Part shown: positions 32,987 through 40,472 of the stretch, in pieces | How positions within the stretch are numbered: position 1 is the stretch's first letter | Layout: every line of letters starts with the position of its first letter | DNA from: Marinomonas aquiplantarum | GTDB taxonomy: Bacteria; Pseudomonadota; Gammaproteobacteria; Pseudomonadales; Marinomonadaceae | DNA length: 64,000 bases | Reading direction: 5' to 3' | NCBI RefSeq assembly: GCF_003314975.1 | Contig: NZ_QNRF01000005.1 | Location: forward strand, 62,001-126,000 | The notes under the pieces: model-generated | The model's database searches: none | What the model saw: only the letters and a program-made list of their open reading frames with translations | Told to the model about the DNA's origin: nothing | Translations under genes and position numbers: made by a program

Positions 32987-34675
32987 GTGGACAAGCATGA
33001 TTCAGAAGATACAGAGAGTGTAGAGAGTAAAAAGAGACATCAATTACATAAAGAGTTCCTTAAAAAAACAGGAAGCTATTTTATTAATTATGTTTATATA
33101 GTTCTTTTTTTGGAAAAAGAACCAAAACATCCTCTCGTTAAGTTTTGTGCGGCAATTACCCTGCTTATAGTTATTTGTTTAGGTGTTTGGCAGGTAATAG
33201 AGGCTAGGAAGTCTAACGAAATTGCAAGTAAAACATTGGAGTTGACGAATAAAGTGTCAGCATATTCTATTTTAGCTGATCCGAATACAAGGTCTGATAT
33301 TTATTCTGAAGCTTTTAATATAGTTTCATCTTATAGAAATGATATGAATTTAGATATAAGTAATAGAAGTCTTGGTGGCCGATATTCTTTGAACCTAGAG
33401 GGTGGGGAATCACTTTTAAATATATTCAATTCTTCTTTAAAATTTAACATTGAAGATGTGTCGAGTTCTTTTATTACCTCTTATAAATCTAAAATCAAAA
33501 TTGGCAATAATAATAATAATTTTTCAGGGTATTTATTGAATGACACCGAATTACAGTTAATTGGGGTTTGTGGTTATAATCAAGATTTTAAGGATCATCT
33601 TTATCCGGCAAAAAATTGCAATAATTATAATATTGATTATTTTGATTTTTCATATATTAATGATAGCAATGTTGCTATAAATTATATTAAGAATTCTATT
33701 GTTGATATTCAGTCTGGCTCAGCTTTTTGTGAAAGTGAAAAGTTATCTACCTTAAAATTATGTGTGAAAAAAAGTGTCAACTCCATATCATTTAATAATA
33801 GGGATGAACATGCTAACTATAATTTTACTGTTAGTTTTGGAAATAATTTAATAATAAGGTCAAATGTTTTAAATAAGCCTGAATTTGAAAGATTTAGATA
33901 TAGAATAATTAGTTCTAATAAAATAGTTTTTTTTAATGAAAATAATAATTATGAATTTTATGCTTATAAGTCTAAGGTTGTTTATAATTCTTTTCAGATT
34001 GATGAGGCTGAAATAATAATTGATGATTCTGTTTTCACTCTAAAAGGAACGTCGTCTAATTTTTTGTCAAAGGTTATGGGTATTGATTATTTTTTACATA
34101 GTGTCACTAATTGTATTTATATGAAAAAAGAAATATATAGTAGATATATGCGTCGATATGATGTCAGTCAAGATAGATTTAGATGTGATTATTTGTATTA
34201 TAGAGATTTTGATTTAAATGATTTGAGAATAGATGATTATATTGATCGAGTAATTAATAAAAAATATGATGGTGTTATTAATTTAGATGATTTTAGTAAA
34301 GAGTTGGCTGAAGTGGTTCTTGATCAGGCGAGAGCTTTTGATTTAAAAGATAAAAAAATTAAGTCTATTATCAATTCAAAAATATCTATCTTTAATGCTA
34401 GTGAGTTTTTGGCTCAAAATTATTATTTTAAAGGCACAACAATTAGGCTTAGGAGTCATTTTTTGAAATTTGATGTTGTAAATTCTATTTTTGACGATAA
34501 TTCATTTATAGAGTTTGAGTTTCATTTGGATAAGGAAGATCCAGATTTATTTTGTAAAAAAATAAATTTATTATTTTCTAATAAAGAAAAGTTTAAAGGA
34601 ACTAATTTAAAAAGATCAAATATTAAAATAATTCCAGAAGAGGCATGCACTTTGGATGAAGGGCTTTTTCAGTAA
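32987..34675 (+). CDS. Large AT-rich membrane-anchored protein of unknown function
   Basis: 562 residues from GTG 32987 (TAAGGA 6 nt upstream; the ATG at 32981 touches the ribosome binding site). One transmembrane helix (ITLLIVICLGVWQVI) near residue 60 leaves a short cytoplasmic N terminus and a ~490-residue domain rich in Asn, Tyr, Phe and Asp. Several cysteines (CGYNQ, KNCNN, FCESE, KLCVKK) could form disulfides. Codon use is extremely AT-rich against the C-rich remnant next to it, a strong sign of foreign origin. I do not recognise it; a single-gene membrane effector is possible. Confidence 0.6.
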   Translation: MDKHDSEDTESVESKKRHQLHKEFLKKTGSYFINYVYIVLFLEKEPKHPLVKFCAAITLLIVICLGVWQVIEARKSNEIASKTLELTNKVSAYSILADPNTRSDIYSEAFNIVSSYRNDMNLDISNRSLGGRYSLNLEGGESLLNIFNSSLKFNIEDVSSSFITSYKSKIKIGNNNNNFSGYLLNDTELQLIGVCGYNQDFKDHLYPAKNCNNYNIDYFDFSYINDSNVAINYIKNSIVDIQSGSAFCESEKLSTLKLCVKKSVNSISFNNRDEHANYNFTVSFGNNLIIRSNVLNKPEFERFRYRIISSNKIVFFNENNNYEFYAYKSKVVYNSFQIDEAEIIIDDSVFTLKGTSSNFLSKVMGIDYFLHSVTNCIYMKKEIYSRYMRRYDVSQDRFRCDYLYYRDFDLNDLRIDDYIDRVINKKYDGVINLDDFSKELAEVVLDQARAFDLKDKKIKSIINSKISIFNASEFLAQNYYFKGTTIRLRSHFLKFDVVNSIFDDNSFIEFEFHLDKEDPDLFCKKINLLFSNKEKFKGTNLKRSNIKIIPEEACTLDEGLFQ

Positions 34676-34686
34676 CGATCTAGCCA

Positions 34687-34799
34687 TTGACCCCTCCCGC
34701 ATCTTGATCTAGTATTTCTCTTGCACTGGCAAAATCCAGTGTCGGGAATCTCACCCCGTTTTACCGAAGCGGCCTAAAACACGCACCGCGTGTTTTTTT
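34687..34799 (+). promoter_or_regulatory. C4/Rha leader copy 2: promoter, target site a1 and intrinsic terminator
   Basis: TTGACC (34687-34692) and TAGTAT (34710-34715) with a 17-nt spacer, hairpin CACTGG/CCAGTG (34724-34741), a1 ATCTCAC (34748-34754), and a terminator ACACGC/GCGTGT with seven T (34779-34799). GCGGCC before and GGCCGG after the terminator could form an outer stem. Confidence 0.75.
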
Positions 34800-34821
34800 G
34801 TGGCCGGAGTCCGCCTGTTAT

Positions 34822-34895
34822 GGTGGGTCTTTGTTGGGCCAGCTTCGGCTGGGCCGTTCCTTCGGGCGGTTGTGAGATCCTGATTTAGACCCACC
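34822..34895 (+). ncRNA. C4-type antisense RNA, copy 2
   Basis: GGTGGGTCT (34822-34830) pairs with AGACCCACC (34887-34895), giving a 74-nt RNA with an inner GGCCAGC-TTCG-GCTGGGC hairpin. Antisense segment a' GTGAGAT (34872-34878) is complementary to ATCTCAC at 34748 (7 bp) and to TCTCAC at 34908-34913 (6 bp). GTGGTC at 34923 can pair with the C4 3' arm GACCCAC. Size and order match copy 1 and the P1 c4 system, but the antisense sequence is different. Confidence 0.75.
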
Positions 34896-34954
34896 ACCCA
34901 TTGAGACTCTCACACTCAAGGAGTGGTCAATAAACTGACCGAAGGAGGCCACAG

Positions 34955-35545
34955 ATGGCTGATAAACAGATTGCTCATAATGCTCCATCCGTTCAAATTA
35001 GTAATGATCAAATCGTTACGACTTCTACCGACATCGCCAAGTGCTTTGGCAAGCGTCATGACAACATTTTGCGTAAGATTGAAAGCTTGGATTGCAGCGC
35101 TGAATTTAACGCCCTCAATTTTGAGGTGGTTGAATATGAAGACGGAAAAGGGGAGTTGCGCCCTATGTATCGCATCACTAAAGATGGTTTCGTCTATTTA
35201 GCGATGGGCTTCACCGGTGCAAGAGCCGCTCAGTTCAAAGAAGCCTACATAAAAGCCTTCAATCAAATGGAAAAACAACTCCACGAACAAAAACACCTTC
35301 CCGCCCCAGCCAACCAAACACACCACTTCCAAGACCTCGAAAAATACCAAGTCCTCAACAACATGATCAAAGCCATGAAACTGGAAAGCAACCCAGTGGT
35401 GGTTCCCTCGAAAGAACTCGTCGACCTTATTCAAGCTGTGCGTCTGTACCAAACCCAAATCGCCCAGCTCCGCACACCCGACTGGGTAAACGACAACATC
35501 ACCCGACTAAAAGACATCACCCAACGTAACCTCGTTGATTTCTAA
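34955..35545 (+). CDS. rha: Rha-family phage regulatory protein (antirepressor-like), copy 2
   Basis: 196 residues. It has the same domain order as copy 1: DIAKCFGKRHDNILRKIESL, NFEVVEYEDGKGE, YRITKDGFVYLAMGFTGARAAQFKEAYIKAFNQMEKQ, then a C-terminal module (AVRLYQTQIAQLRTPDWVNDNITRLKD). GGAGG precedes the ATG. Expression is expected to be repressed by the C4 RNA just upstream. Transcription ends at the bidirectional hairpin shared with the repressor gene. Confidence 0.88.
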   Translation: MADKQIAHNAPSVQISNDQIVTTSTDIAKCFGKRHDNILRKIESLDCSAEFNALNFEVVEYEDGKGELRPMYRITKDGFVYLAMGFTGARAAQFKEAYIKAFNQMEKQLHEQKHLPAPANQTHHFQDLEKYQVLNNMIKAMKLESNPVVVPSKELVDLIQAVRLYQTQIAQLRTPDWVNDNITRLKDITQRNLVDF

Positions 35546-35553
35546 GCCATAGA

Positions 35554-35589
35554 CACAACAAAGCCCACCAAACGGTGGGCTTTGTTGTG
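35554..35589. terminator. Bidirectional terminator between rha and the repressor gene
   Basis: A perfect 16-bp stem, CACAACAAAGCCCACC with its complement, around an AAAC loop. It lies 8 nt after the Rha stop and 9 nt from the convergent repressor stop. Confidence 0.85.
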
Positions 35590-35598
35590 CTTTAAGAA

Positions 35599-35985
35599 TT
35601 ATCTACCTGAAAGAAGTGCCATCACAAGTGCGCCTAATGCCGCACCAGCAATTACTTTGCCTGTCGTATCTGATGATTCGGACTTTGACGCTTGAGTGGT
35701 GTTGCCCCGTATCTGAGGTTCAACGGCATAGCCTTGGGCTTTAAGTTCCTTTGAATACGTTTCAATTCTACCAACAATATCTGTCATTGATACGTTTAGC
35801 GCGATGGCTGCTTGATACATTTGATCAATACTAAATGTGGCTTTACCAGCCTCTAAACGGCTATAGCTCGCCTGAGACAGCCCCATTAGCTCTGCCATCT
35901 TTCCTTGCTCAATACTTTGTTGTTTACGTAAGTTCGAAAGAACCACGCCCAATATTGCTGAATAAGTAACTTTTTGAATGCTCAT
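35599..35985 (-). CDS. XRE-family repressor with C-terminal hydrophobic Gly-rich tail
   Basis: 129 residues from the ATG at 35985. Residues ~12-67 are a canonical Cro/CI helix-turn-helix (LRKQQSIEQGKMAELMGLSQASYSRLEAGKATF, read in two parts). The C terminus has no peptidase domain; it ends in GKVIAGAALGALVMALL, a glycine-zipper segment that could insert in the membrane. It reads away from the LRAT-like gene over a shared 120-bp operator region. It is the only CI-like regulator visible in the prophage, yet could instead serve just the LRAT-like gene. Confidence 0.75.
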   Translation of the reverse strand: MSIQKVTYSAILGVVLSNLRKQQSIEQGKMAELMGLSQASYSRLEAGKATFSIDQMYQAAIALNVSMTDIVGRIETYSKELKAQGYAVEPQIRGNTTQASKSESSDTTGKVIAGAALGALVMALLSGR

Positions 35986-36105
35986 GTGCACACCATAACA
36001 CAAATGGAATAAATTTGTTTACAACGATTTAATTTAGGTTTAAGGTAGCGTTTTACGTAAAACGTAAAACATTAAATTAAACCTATATTTATAAGGATAT
36101 CTTAA
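35986..36105. promoter_or_regulatory. Divergent operator/promoter region
   Basis: A perfect 14-bp palindrome GTTTTACGTAAAAC (36050-36063) with a further GTAAAAC half-site is flanked by inverted TAGGTTTAA (36035-36043) and TTAAACCTA (36077-36085). TATATT (36084-36089) could be the -10 of the rightward gene, placing the palindrome at the -35. Probably bound by the XRE protein. Confidence 0.6.
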
Positions 36106-36579
36106 ATGGATTCAAAAATTAAACCGGGTGATAAGTTATATCGCTCAAAAAGCATCGTTGAACACAGCGGTGTGTACCTAGGCAACAACCAAGTGGTTCA
36201 CAACTCACCGTCTAACCATACTGAAGTTGTGGGGCTAGAAGAGTTTGCTGACGGTAAGGCTGTGAAAGTCATTAGCAACCAACATACTGATGTAGGCGAG
36301 CTAAATGCGAGAGTGCAGACATTATTAAGCAAAGAGACTAAATATCAGTTGTTCTCTAACAACTGCGAACAAGTGTCTAGCTTTTTACTTACAGGGAAAA
36401 AATACAGCCCTCAGATTGCAGCTACTGGGGTTGGATTTGTTGGTGGATTTGCTGGAGCCTACATTTCAGGAGGAAAACCAAATATTAAAAGTGCATTAAT
36501 GTTTGGTGCTTTAGGTGCATTGATTGGATGTCTAGTCAGCAATGCTACTCGAGAATATGATGATGTAATTACTCAATAA
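36106..36579 (+). CDS. LRAT-like (NlpC/P60-superfamily) protein with membrane tail
   Basis: 157 residues. KPGDKLYRSKSIVEHSGVYLG (H20), NQVVHNSP (H32) and LFSNNCEQVSSFLLTG (C87) are the circularly permuted NlpC/P60 catalytic motifs of the LRAT family, which transfer or hydrolyse acyl groups. The C terminus has two glycine-rich hydrophobic helices (TGVGFVGGFAGAYISGG; ALMFGALGALIGCLVS). AAGGAT lies upstream. It could modify membrane lipids or act as a lysogenic conversion factor. It is divergent from the XRE repressor. Confidence 0.72.
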   Translation: MDSKIKPGDKLYRSKSIVEHSGVYLGNNQVVHNSPSNHTEVVGLEEFADGKAVKVISNQHTDVGELNARVQTLLSKETKYQLFSNNCEQVSSFLLTGKKYSPQIAATGVGFVGGFAGAYISGGKPNIKSALMFGALGALIGCLVSNATREYDDVITQ

Positions 36580-36609
36580 AGTTTCTGCTCGTCGGCCTCA
36601 TTTGGTTCT

Positions 36610-36644
36610 AAGGCTACGCAAAATTAACAGTCTTGCGTAGCCTT
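36610..36644. terminator. 12-bp hairpin between convergent genes
   Basis: AAGGCTACGCAA/TTGCGTAGCCTT with an 11-nt loop, between the LRAT-like gene and the minus-strand small gene at 36658. Confidence 0.6.
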
Positions 36645-36657
36645 CCAAATACTGCTT

Positions 36658-36828
36658 TTAGCAATGTGCAGTATTGTATTGCCGTTCCTTATTTAAAGCC
36701 TCTTTCAACTCGTCTTGAAGCTCTTCAAGGTGCTCAGCAATAATGTGCTGGTTTGATTCTGGTAACGCTGAAATATCAGCAAGTGAAATGCATTCCAAAT
36801 CTCTGAGAAGTACCTTTAAACTTTCCAT
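36658..36828 (-). CDS. Small acidic helical protein (56 aa)
   Basis: 56 residues beginning MESLKVLLRDLECISLADIS and containing AEHLEELQDELKEALNKER, a predicted coiled coil. AAGGAGA lies 6 nt before the ATG on the minus strand, a strong ribosome binding site. It converges with the LRAT-like gene over a hairpin. A small acidic helical protein near a repressor could be a regulator, but nothing identifies it. Confidence 0.6.
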   Translation of the reverse strand: MESLKVLLRDLECISLADISALPESNQHIIAEHLEELQDELKEALNKERQYNTAHC

Positions 36829-37347
36829 GTCGTCTCCTTTATGGGTAATTTGCTCATTCCTTGAGCTTTTTAATCATTACATATGGAGTGCGTTTTTTGA
36901 ACAAAAAGGCGTGAAATTCGAATGAAAGAAAAATCGAAATGCTAAAAAAATGCTAAAGAAAAATGAAGTGGAATATATCTTATTGAAATAAAAAAGGTTT
37001 TCTAAAAGTATGCCCAATCCATCATGGGTGCGACGGAGAAGCGTCGGTCTAGTGTATCGCTTGTGTTATCTGACGTAGCGTCAATGGTATTCAAAGTGTC
37101 TGCTTGCATTTAAATGATCGTAAAAAGTAAAAGTGGTGACTTATGGGGCATTGCCCCAAAAGACAGCAATAAATGAGTGTCGTTATTATGTCATAAAATT
37201 ACAGGATTGGGATACGGCTAGTTTTCCCGAGAGCGAAGAGAAAGACGAATTGGTCGTAATTTATTTTCAGTTTTGTGAAGGGAGGAAGGAGGAAGCGTTG
37301 TTTACGTTCTTAAAGGGAGTTCTAGATGACAAGTTAGTTTTATTTAG
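36829..37347. other. Intergenic stretch before the integrase remnant
   Basis: About 520 bp. It should hold the minus-strand promoter of the 56-aa gene. AATGCTAAAAAAATGCTAAAG (direct repeat of AATGCTAAA, near 36939-36958) and a TGGGGC-ATT-GCCCCA hairpin near 37142 are visible. A GTG-started frame from 37133 runs through here and then out of phase across the integrase remnant; it lacks a ribosome binding site and is not called. Confidence 0.4.
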
Positions 37348-37746
37348 TTCATCACTGGTGCTAGAACAGTCAAAACCTGCCTTGCCAAATGGTCGCACTT
37401 TTCCACCAACATGTTGGAATGGTACCTGCCCGCCGAGAACACCAAAAACGGCAACGAATGCCGCTTGCCCATCACCCAACAGGCCATGGATCTTATCGCC
37501 AGCTTACCCAAACAAGGCGACTACGTATTCAGTGCCAACGGCACCAGCCACGACATACGCAAACTCGCTCGTGACAGCTGGCAAGACAAGAAGAGCAGGG
37601 ATCGACTGGGCTTTCTTGTAATGGAAAGAGGGGAAATGTTACTCAACCACGAACGGGACGGACTGGACAAACGCTACATGCACACCCATTCGAGAGAACA
37701 GATGCGCAAAGCGTTGGGTATTTGGAAAAACAGAATAGATCGTTGA
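37348..37746 (+). pseudogene. Decayed tyrosine recombinase (phage integrase) fragment
   Basis: The frame starts abruptly at ITGARTVKTCLAKWSHF, the first catalytic-arginine block, and continues WYLPAENTKNGNECRLPIT and DYVFSANGTSHDIRKLARDSW. It then jumps to LNHERDGLDKRYMHTHSREQMRKAL. The N-terminal DNA-binding domains and the HxxR box are missing. It cannot be an active integrase. Its last ~70 bp are duplicated at 39121 after an inserted cargo block. Confidence 0.85.
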
Positions 37747-37930
37747 ATATTGTTTTTACTTCGGAGCTGAAAATATAGTCGACGCTTTGTCTTCTTATGC
37801 TTCAGCAGGGGAGGAGCTATGTTGAAACTGCTTGTATTCTCATTTAGTCTTTCTTTGCTATTAAGATTGATAAATCAATTTTTAATAGAAATAATCTTAT
37901 ATTGGATGCTTTTACACTAAGGAAAAAATT

Positions 37931-38293
37931 ATGTACAAAATAAATGGGGTTTTTCTTGTTGCTTTATTAGTTATAGCAGGTTGCAGTAGCTCCCCTTTTA
38001 ATAAAGAAAATCGGTTCTCATTGAAGGAATATGAAGATGATTTATTAATAGAGTGTATGAAAGGAGAGAAACTTATTACGGATGAAAGCAGGAGCAAAGA
38101 GGATGTTTGCCGTGACGTTAGCCATGCTTTTATGATTGCAGCTCGGGCAGGATTCGAGGAGAATGGCGAATTAGTAACAAAAATTTGTAAGAGAAAGGAA
38201 GACTTCGATCTGTGTGTATACAATCTTCAAAAAAGACATTATAACAAACATCTTCCAGGCTTTATCAGTAAATTTAATTCTCCTTCAGAGTAG
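37931..38293 (+). CDS. Predicted lipoprotein
   Basis: 120 residues. Signal peptide MYKINGVFLVALLVIAGC with lipobox VIAGC, cysteine 18 being the lipidated residue; SSS at +2 to +4 suggests outer-membrane sorting. The mature part is charged with four further cysteines (LIECMKG, EDVCRD, KICKRK, FDLCVY). AAGGAAAAA lies upstream. First gene of the cargo after the integrase remnant, with its own terminator. Surface or periplasmic conversion factor is possible. Confidence 0.7.
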   Translation: MYKINGVFLVALLVIAGCSSSPFNKENRFSLKEYEDDLLIECMKGEKLITDESRSKEDVCRDVSHAFMIAARAGFEENGELVTKICKRKEDFDLCVYNLQKRHYNKHLPGFISKFNSPSE

Positions 38294-38356
38294 TGCCTAA
38301 CAAACTAGAGGTGATTCACTATTCACTGGGTTAGGTGGTTTCTGATTAAGTGTTGA

Positions 38357-38380
38357 AAGCCGCATTCGTGCGGCTTTTTT
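38357..38380 (+). terminator. Intrinsic terminator after the lipoprotein
   Basis: AAGCCGCA-TTCG-TGCGGCTT stem followed by TTTT. Confidence 0.85.
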
Positions 38381-38494
38381 GGGATAAGTAGTCACACAAA
38401 TTGATGAGTTGGTATTAACATAAATTAATCGCTTTAACCATGTTAATACTTTTAAACAATTGTGCTTTTTAAGCTAGCTTAACTATTATAAGCA

Positions 38495-38510
38495 TTGACG
38501 GTACCGTCAA
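38495..38510. promoter_or_regulatory. Palindromic operator of the toxin-antitoxin pair
   Basis: TTGACGGTACCGTCAA is a perfect 16-bp palindrome, 28 nt upstream of the small antitoxin-like gene. Type II antitoxin operons are typically autoregulated at such a site. TTGACG could double as a -35. Confidence 0.65.
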
Positions 38511-38538
38511 AGAGTAAAATAGTTGAGAGATAAACCTT

Positions 38539-38685
38539 ATGCCTTTACCTAAAGCAAGACAAGAAAAGCCAAAAGCGACCGCGAAAGACGTTAAGTCTGC
38601 TGCTGCCGTTGGAGACGCTGCGTTTGCTTACTTCAAGAAGCATGGGTCTTTTCCTACTTCCAAAGAGCAATTAGCTAAGGGATAG
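38539..38685 (+). CDS. Putative small antitoxin of the YafO-type toxin
   Basis: 48 residues, basic and alanine-rich: PLPKARQEKPKATAKDVKSA, AAVGDAAFAYFKKHGSFPTS, KEQLAKG. It does not look like the Phd-type YafN that accompanies E. coli YafO, being much shorter with no recognisable Phd domain. The stop is 1 nt before the toxin start, and a palindromic operator lies upstream, so it occupies the antitoxin position. Antitoxin function is inferred from that layout. Confidence 0.6.
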   Translation: MPLPKARQEKPKATAKDVKSAAAVGDAAFAYFKKHGSFPTSKEQLAKG

Positions 38686-38686
38686 C

Positions 38687-39106
38687 TTGCCTATTGTTCA
38701 AACCACTTCCTTGTTCAGATTAGCTGATAACTGGGAACTTCATAAAAACTCATTTGAGTCCTACAAGCTTTATGGCAGGCTTCCTGACTACTTTGGACGG
38801 GATGCAGAACTAAGCCATCCTACTGTATATCATATTCACCTTGCAGTTACTGAAAAACTCGCTAAAGAATGGTCAAAGCGTTACCCCAGAATAGATCAAG
38901 TTCGCTATCGAACGACTAAAGCGGGAGACCCCGAGAACGACTATTGGCTCATTTATGCCTATGATGATCTTGATGATAAATACTTACTGTTAACCATAAT
39001 AGGTCCTGATGCACATAATGATGCTGAATGGCGGGCTTCTCTAACCACTCTTTACATTCAATTCGTTGAGCCTTGGATCAATGGCAAGTTGGATGATGTT
39101 ATCTAA
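38687..39106 (+). CDS. yafO: YafO-family mRNA interferase toxin
   Basis: 139 residues from TTG 38687 (AAGGGA 5-6 nt upstream). FESYKLYGRLPDYFGRDAEL followed by YHIHLA matches the conserved start of YafO (SYK-G-LPD-FGRDA...HIHLA). The second half, WLIYAYDDLDDKYLLLTIIGPDAH, matches its core strands. YafO cleaves mRNA on the ribosome in E. coli. Together with the 48-aa gene upstream it forms a compact operon, inserted between the integrase remnant and the duplicated integrase end. Confidence 0.82.
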   Translation: MPIVQTTSLFRLADNWELHKNSFESYKLYGRLPDYFGRDAELSHPTVYHIHLAVTEKLAKEWSKRYPRIDQVRYRTTKAGDPENDYWLIYAYDDLDDKYLLLTIIGPDAHNDAEWRASLTTLYIQFVEPWINGKLDDVI

Positions 39107-39120
39107 TTAGCTGGTTATAA

Positions 39121-39222
39121 AAACGCTACATGCACACCCATTCCAGAGAACAGATGCGCAAAGCGTTGGGGGAGTGGGGGAGGAAGTTAGATAAGTCTTG
39201 TATTAATAAAAAAGTATACTAA
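39121..39222 (+). repeat. Duplicated 3' end of the integrase gene
   Basis: About 55 bp at 39121-39175 (AAACGCTACATGCACACCCA and on) match 37668-37722 with one mismatch. The frame reads KRYMHTHSREQMRKALGEWG and stops at 39220-39222. The two copies differ after the shared block (GEWGRKLDK versus GIWKNRIDR). The lipoprotein and toxin-antitoxin genes lie between them. Confidence 0.85.
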
Positions 39223-39280
39223 GATCAGTGATTTAAAGAAGGTACTTCACTTTAAAATTCAATATATATGGAGATTAGTT

Positions 39281-39928
39281 TTGCTAAACAAATTATCGAA
39301 TAGATTTGATGAGTTATTTAAAGAGGTTCCATTATTAGAATCTACAATTGTTCCTGTTGATGGTGGTTACTATAAAATGGATGAAGCTGCCCTCTTAGTT
39401 TGGGAAGTGAAAGTTAAAAGTTTGCTTATAAGCTCTTGTGGTAAGGAGTCTATTCATTATTCTGAATTTCTTGAGGCAAAAAAAACTCATCAATATGAAT
39501 CGACTTCTGATGTATTTAAAAGATTGCAGAGTGTTTTTATTGCTGCAATGGATGATTATAAGGGTGGTTTTTTAACATCAATAAAGAACTTAATTCAAGC
39601 TGATGTTTTTGATAGTGAGCTTGAGCAAGCTAATGAATTACTTAATAGTGGTTATAAGCTTGCTTCAGCGGTGATTGCTGGTGTTGTTCTAGAAACAGCT
39701 CTTAGAGATCTTTGTGTTCGAGAAAGTATTCTTACTGGAAAGTTAGATAAAATGAATGCTGATCTCACTAAAAAAGGTGTTTATAATAAATTGCAGCAAA
39801 AAAGAATCACGGCTTTAGCGGATATCCGAAATAGCGCAGCTCATGGTAAACCAAATGATTTTTCTGAAAATGATGTAAAAAACATGATAAAAGACATCGA
39901 GCAATTTTTAGCTGTGCAGTTAGCATAA
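39281..39928 (+). CDS. HEPN/DUF4145-like protein with RNxxxH motif
   Basis: 215 residues from TTG 39281 (GGAGATT upstream). The second half is DUF4145-like: ANELLNSGYKLASAVIAGVV, LETALRDLC, then DIRNSAAHGK with R183-N-x3-H188, the HEPN ribonuclease signature. The first ~100 residues have no known domain. It is the first gene after the duplicated integrase end. A role as an RNA-cutting defence or toxin protein is plausible; many DUF4145 proteins are associated with restriction loci. Confidence 0.68.
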   Translation: MLNKLSNRFDELFKEVPLLESTIVPVDGGYYKMDEAALLVWEVKVKSLLISSCGKESIHYSEFLEAKKTHQYESTSDVFKRLQSVFIAAMDDYKGGFLTSIKNLIQADVFDSELEQANELLNSGYKLASAVIAGVVLETALRDLCVRESILTGKLDKMNADLTKKGVYNKLQQKRITALADIRNSAAHGKPNDFSENDVKNMIKDIEQFLAVQLA

Positions 39929-40032
39929 AGGTTCATGTTCTGATTATTTATTTGATTTTTGGTTTTTAATTTAATGAATTGGTTTATTTAACTTAAACTA
40001 TTCTGAAACCTTAATAAAATGGAGTTTTACAC

Positions 40033-40188
40033 ATGCATCACGTAATACTTGATACAAATATATACAGAAATGACCCATCTAGAAAAAAACTAGACTTTCA
40101 GGCTTTTGAAAAACTTGCTAAGTTTAACTTAAGCTTAGTGATTATACTGATTTGGGTTGTAACTAACCTTGTAAGTATGATGATTTAA
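40033..40188 (+). pseudogene. Truncated PIN-domain protein
   Basis: 51 codons. The start HHVILDTNIYRNDPSRKKLD followed by FQAFEKLAKFNL is the N-terminal block of a PIN nuclease, with the first catalytic Asp in VILDTN. After that the sequence turns hydrophobic (SLVIILIWVVTNLVSMMI) and stops, so the remaining catalytic acids are lost. It is probably a broken nuclease, or a short membrane peptide made from it. Confidence 0.65.
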
Positions 40189-40211
40189 TATAAATCTAAG
40201 GGATTATTAAA

Positions 40212-40421
40212 ATGAAAATTGAAAACGCATTTGACATTCATTTAAAAGTAAATAAAAGCATACCTAGTGAGATTCGTGATGCTGCGGTTGATGTAAATGA
40301 CACTTTAAATATTGCTTGGCTATCTGCACAGTCTATATTTGAGGATAAAGCTAGCCCTGAAATTGCGATCGAAATTTATAACCTTATGCAAGAAAGGCTA
40401 AACCTTAAGAAGGCCGATTGA
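40212..40421 (+). CDS. Small unknown cargo protein after the PIN remnant
   Basis: 69 residues: KIENAFDIHLKVNKSIPSEI, RDAAVDVNDTLNIAWLSAQS, IFEDKASPEIAIEIYNLMQE. Helical, mildly acidic. AAGGGA lies upstream. In intact loci a small partner often follows a PIN-domain protein; whether that holds here is inference. Confidence 0.55.
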   Translation: MKIENAFDIHLKVNKSIPSEIRDAAVDVNDTLNIAWLSAQSIFEDKASPEIAIEIYNLMQERLNLKKAD

Positions 40422-40472
40422 CTAATCCCCTTGTCCATTAAATAGTCTATTTAATCCAGTTTTAGCCTTATC

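Noticed and set aside
37133..37621. A 162-codon frame beginning at GTG 37133
   Set aside because: No ribosome binding site, and its second half reads the integrase remnant in the wrong frame.
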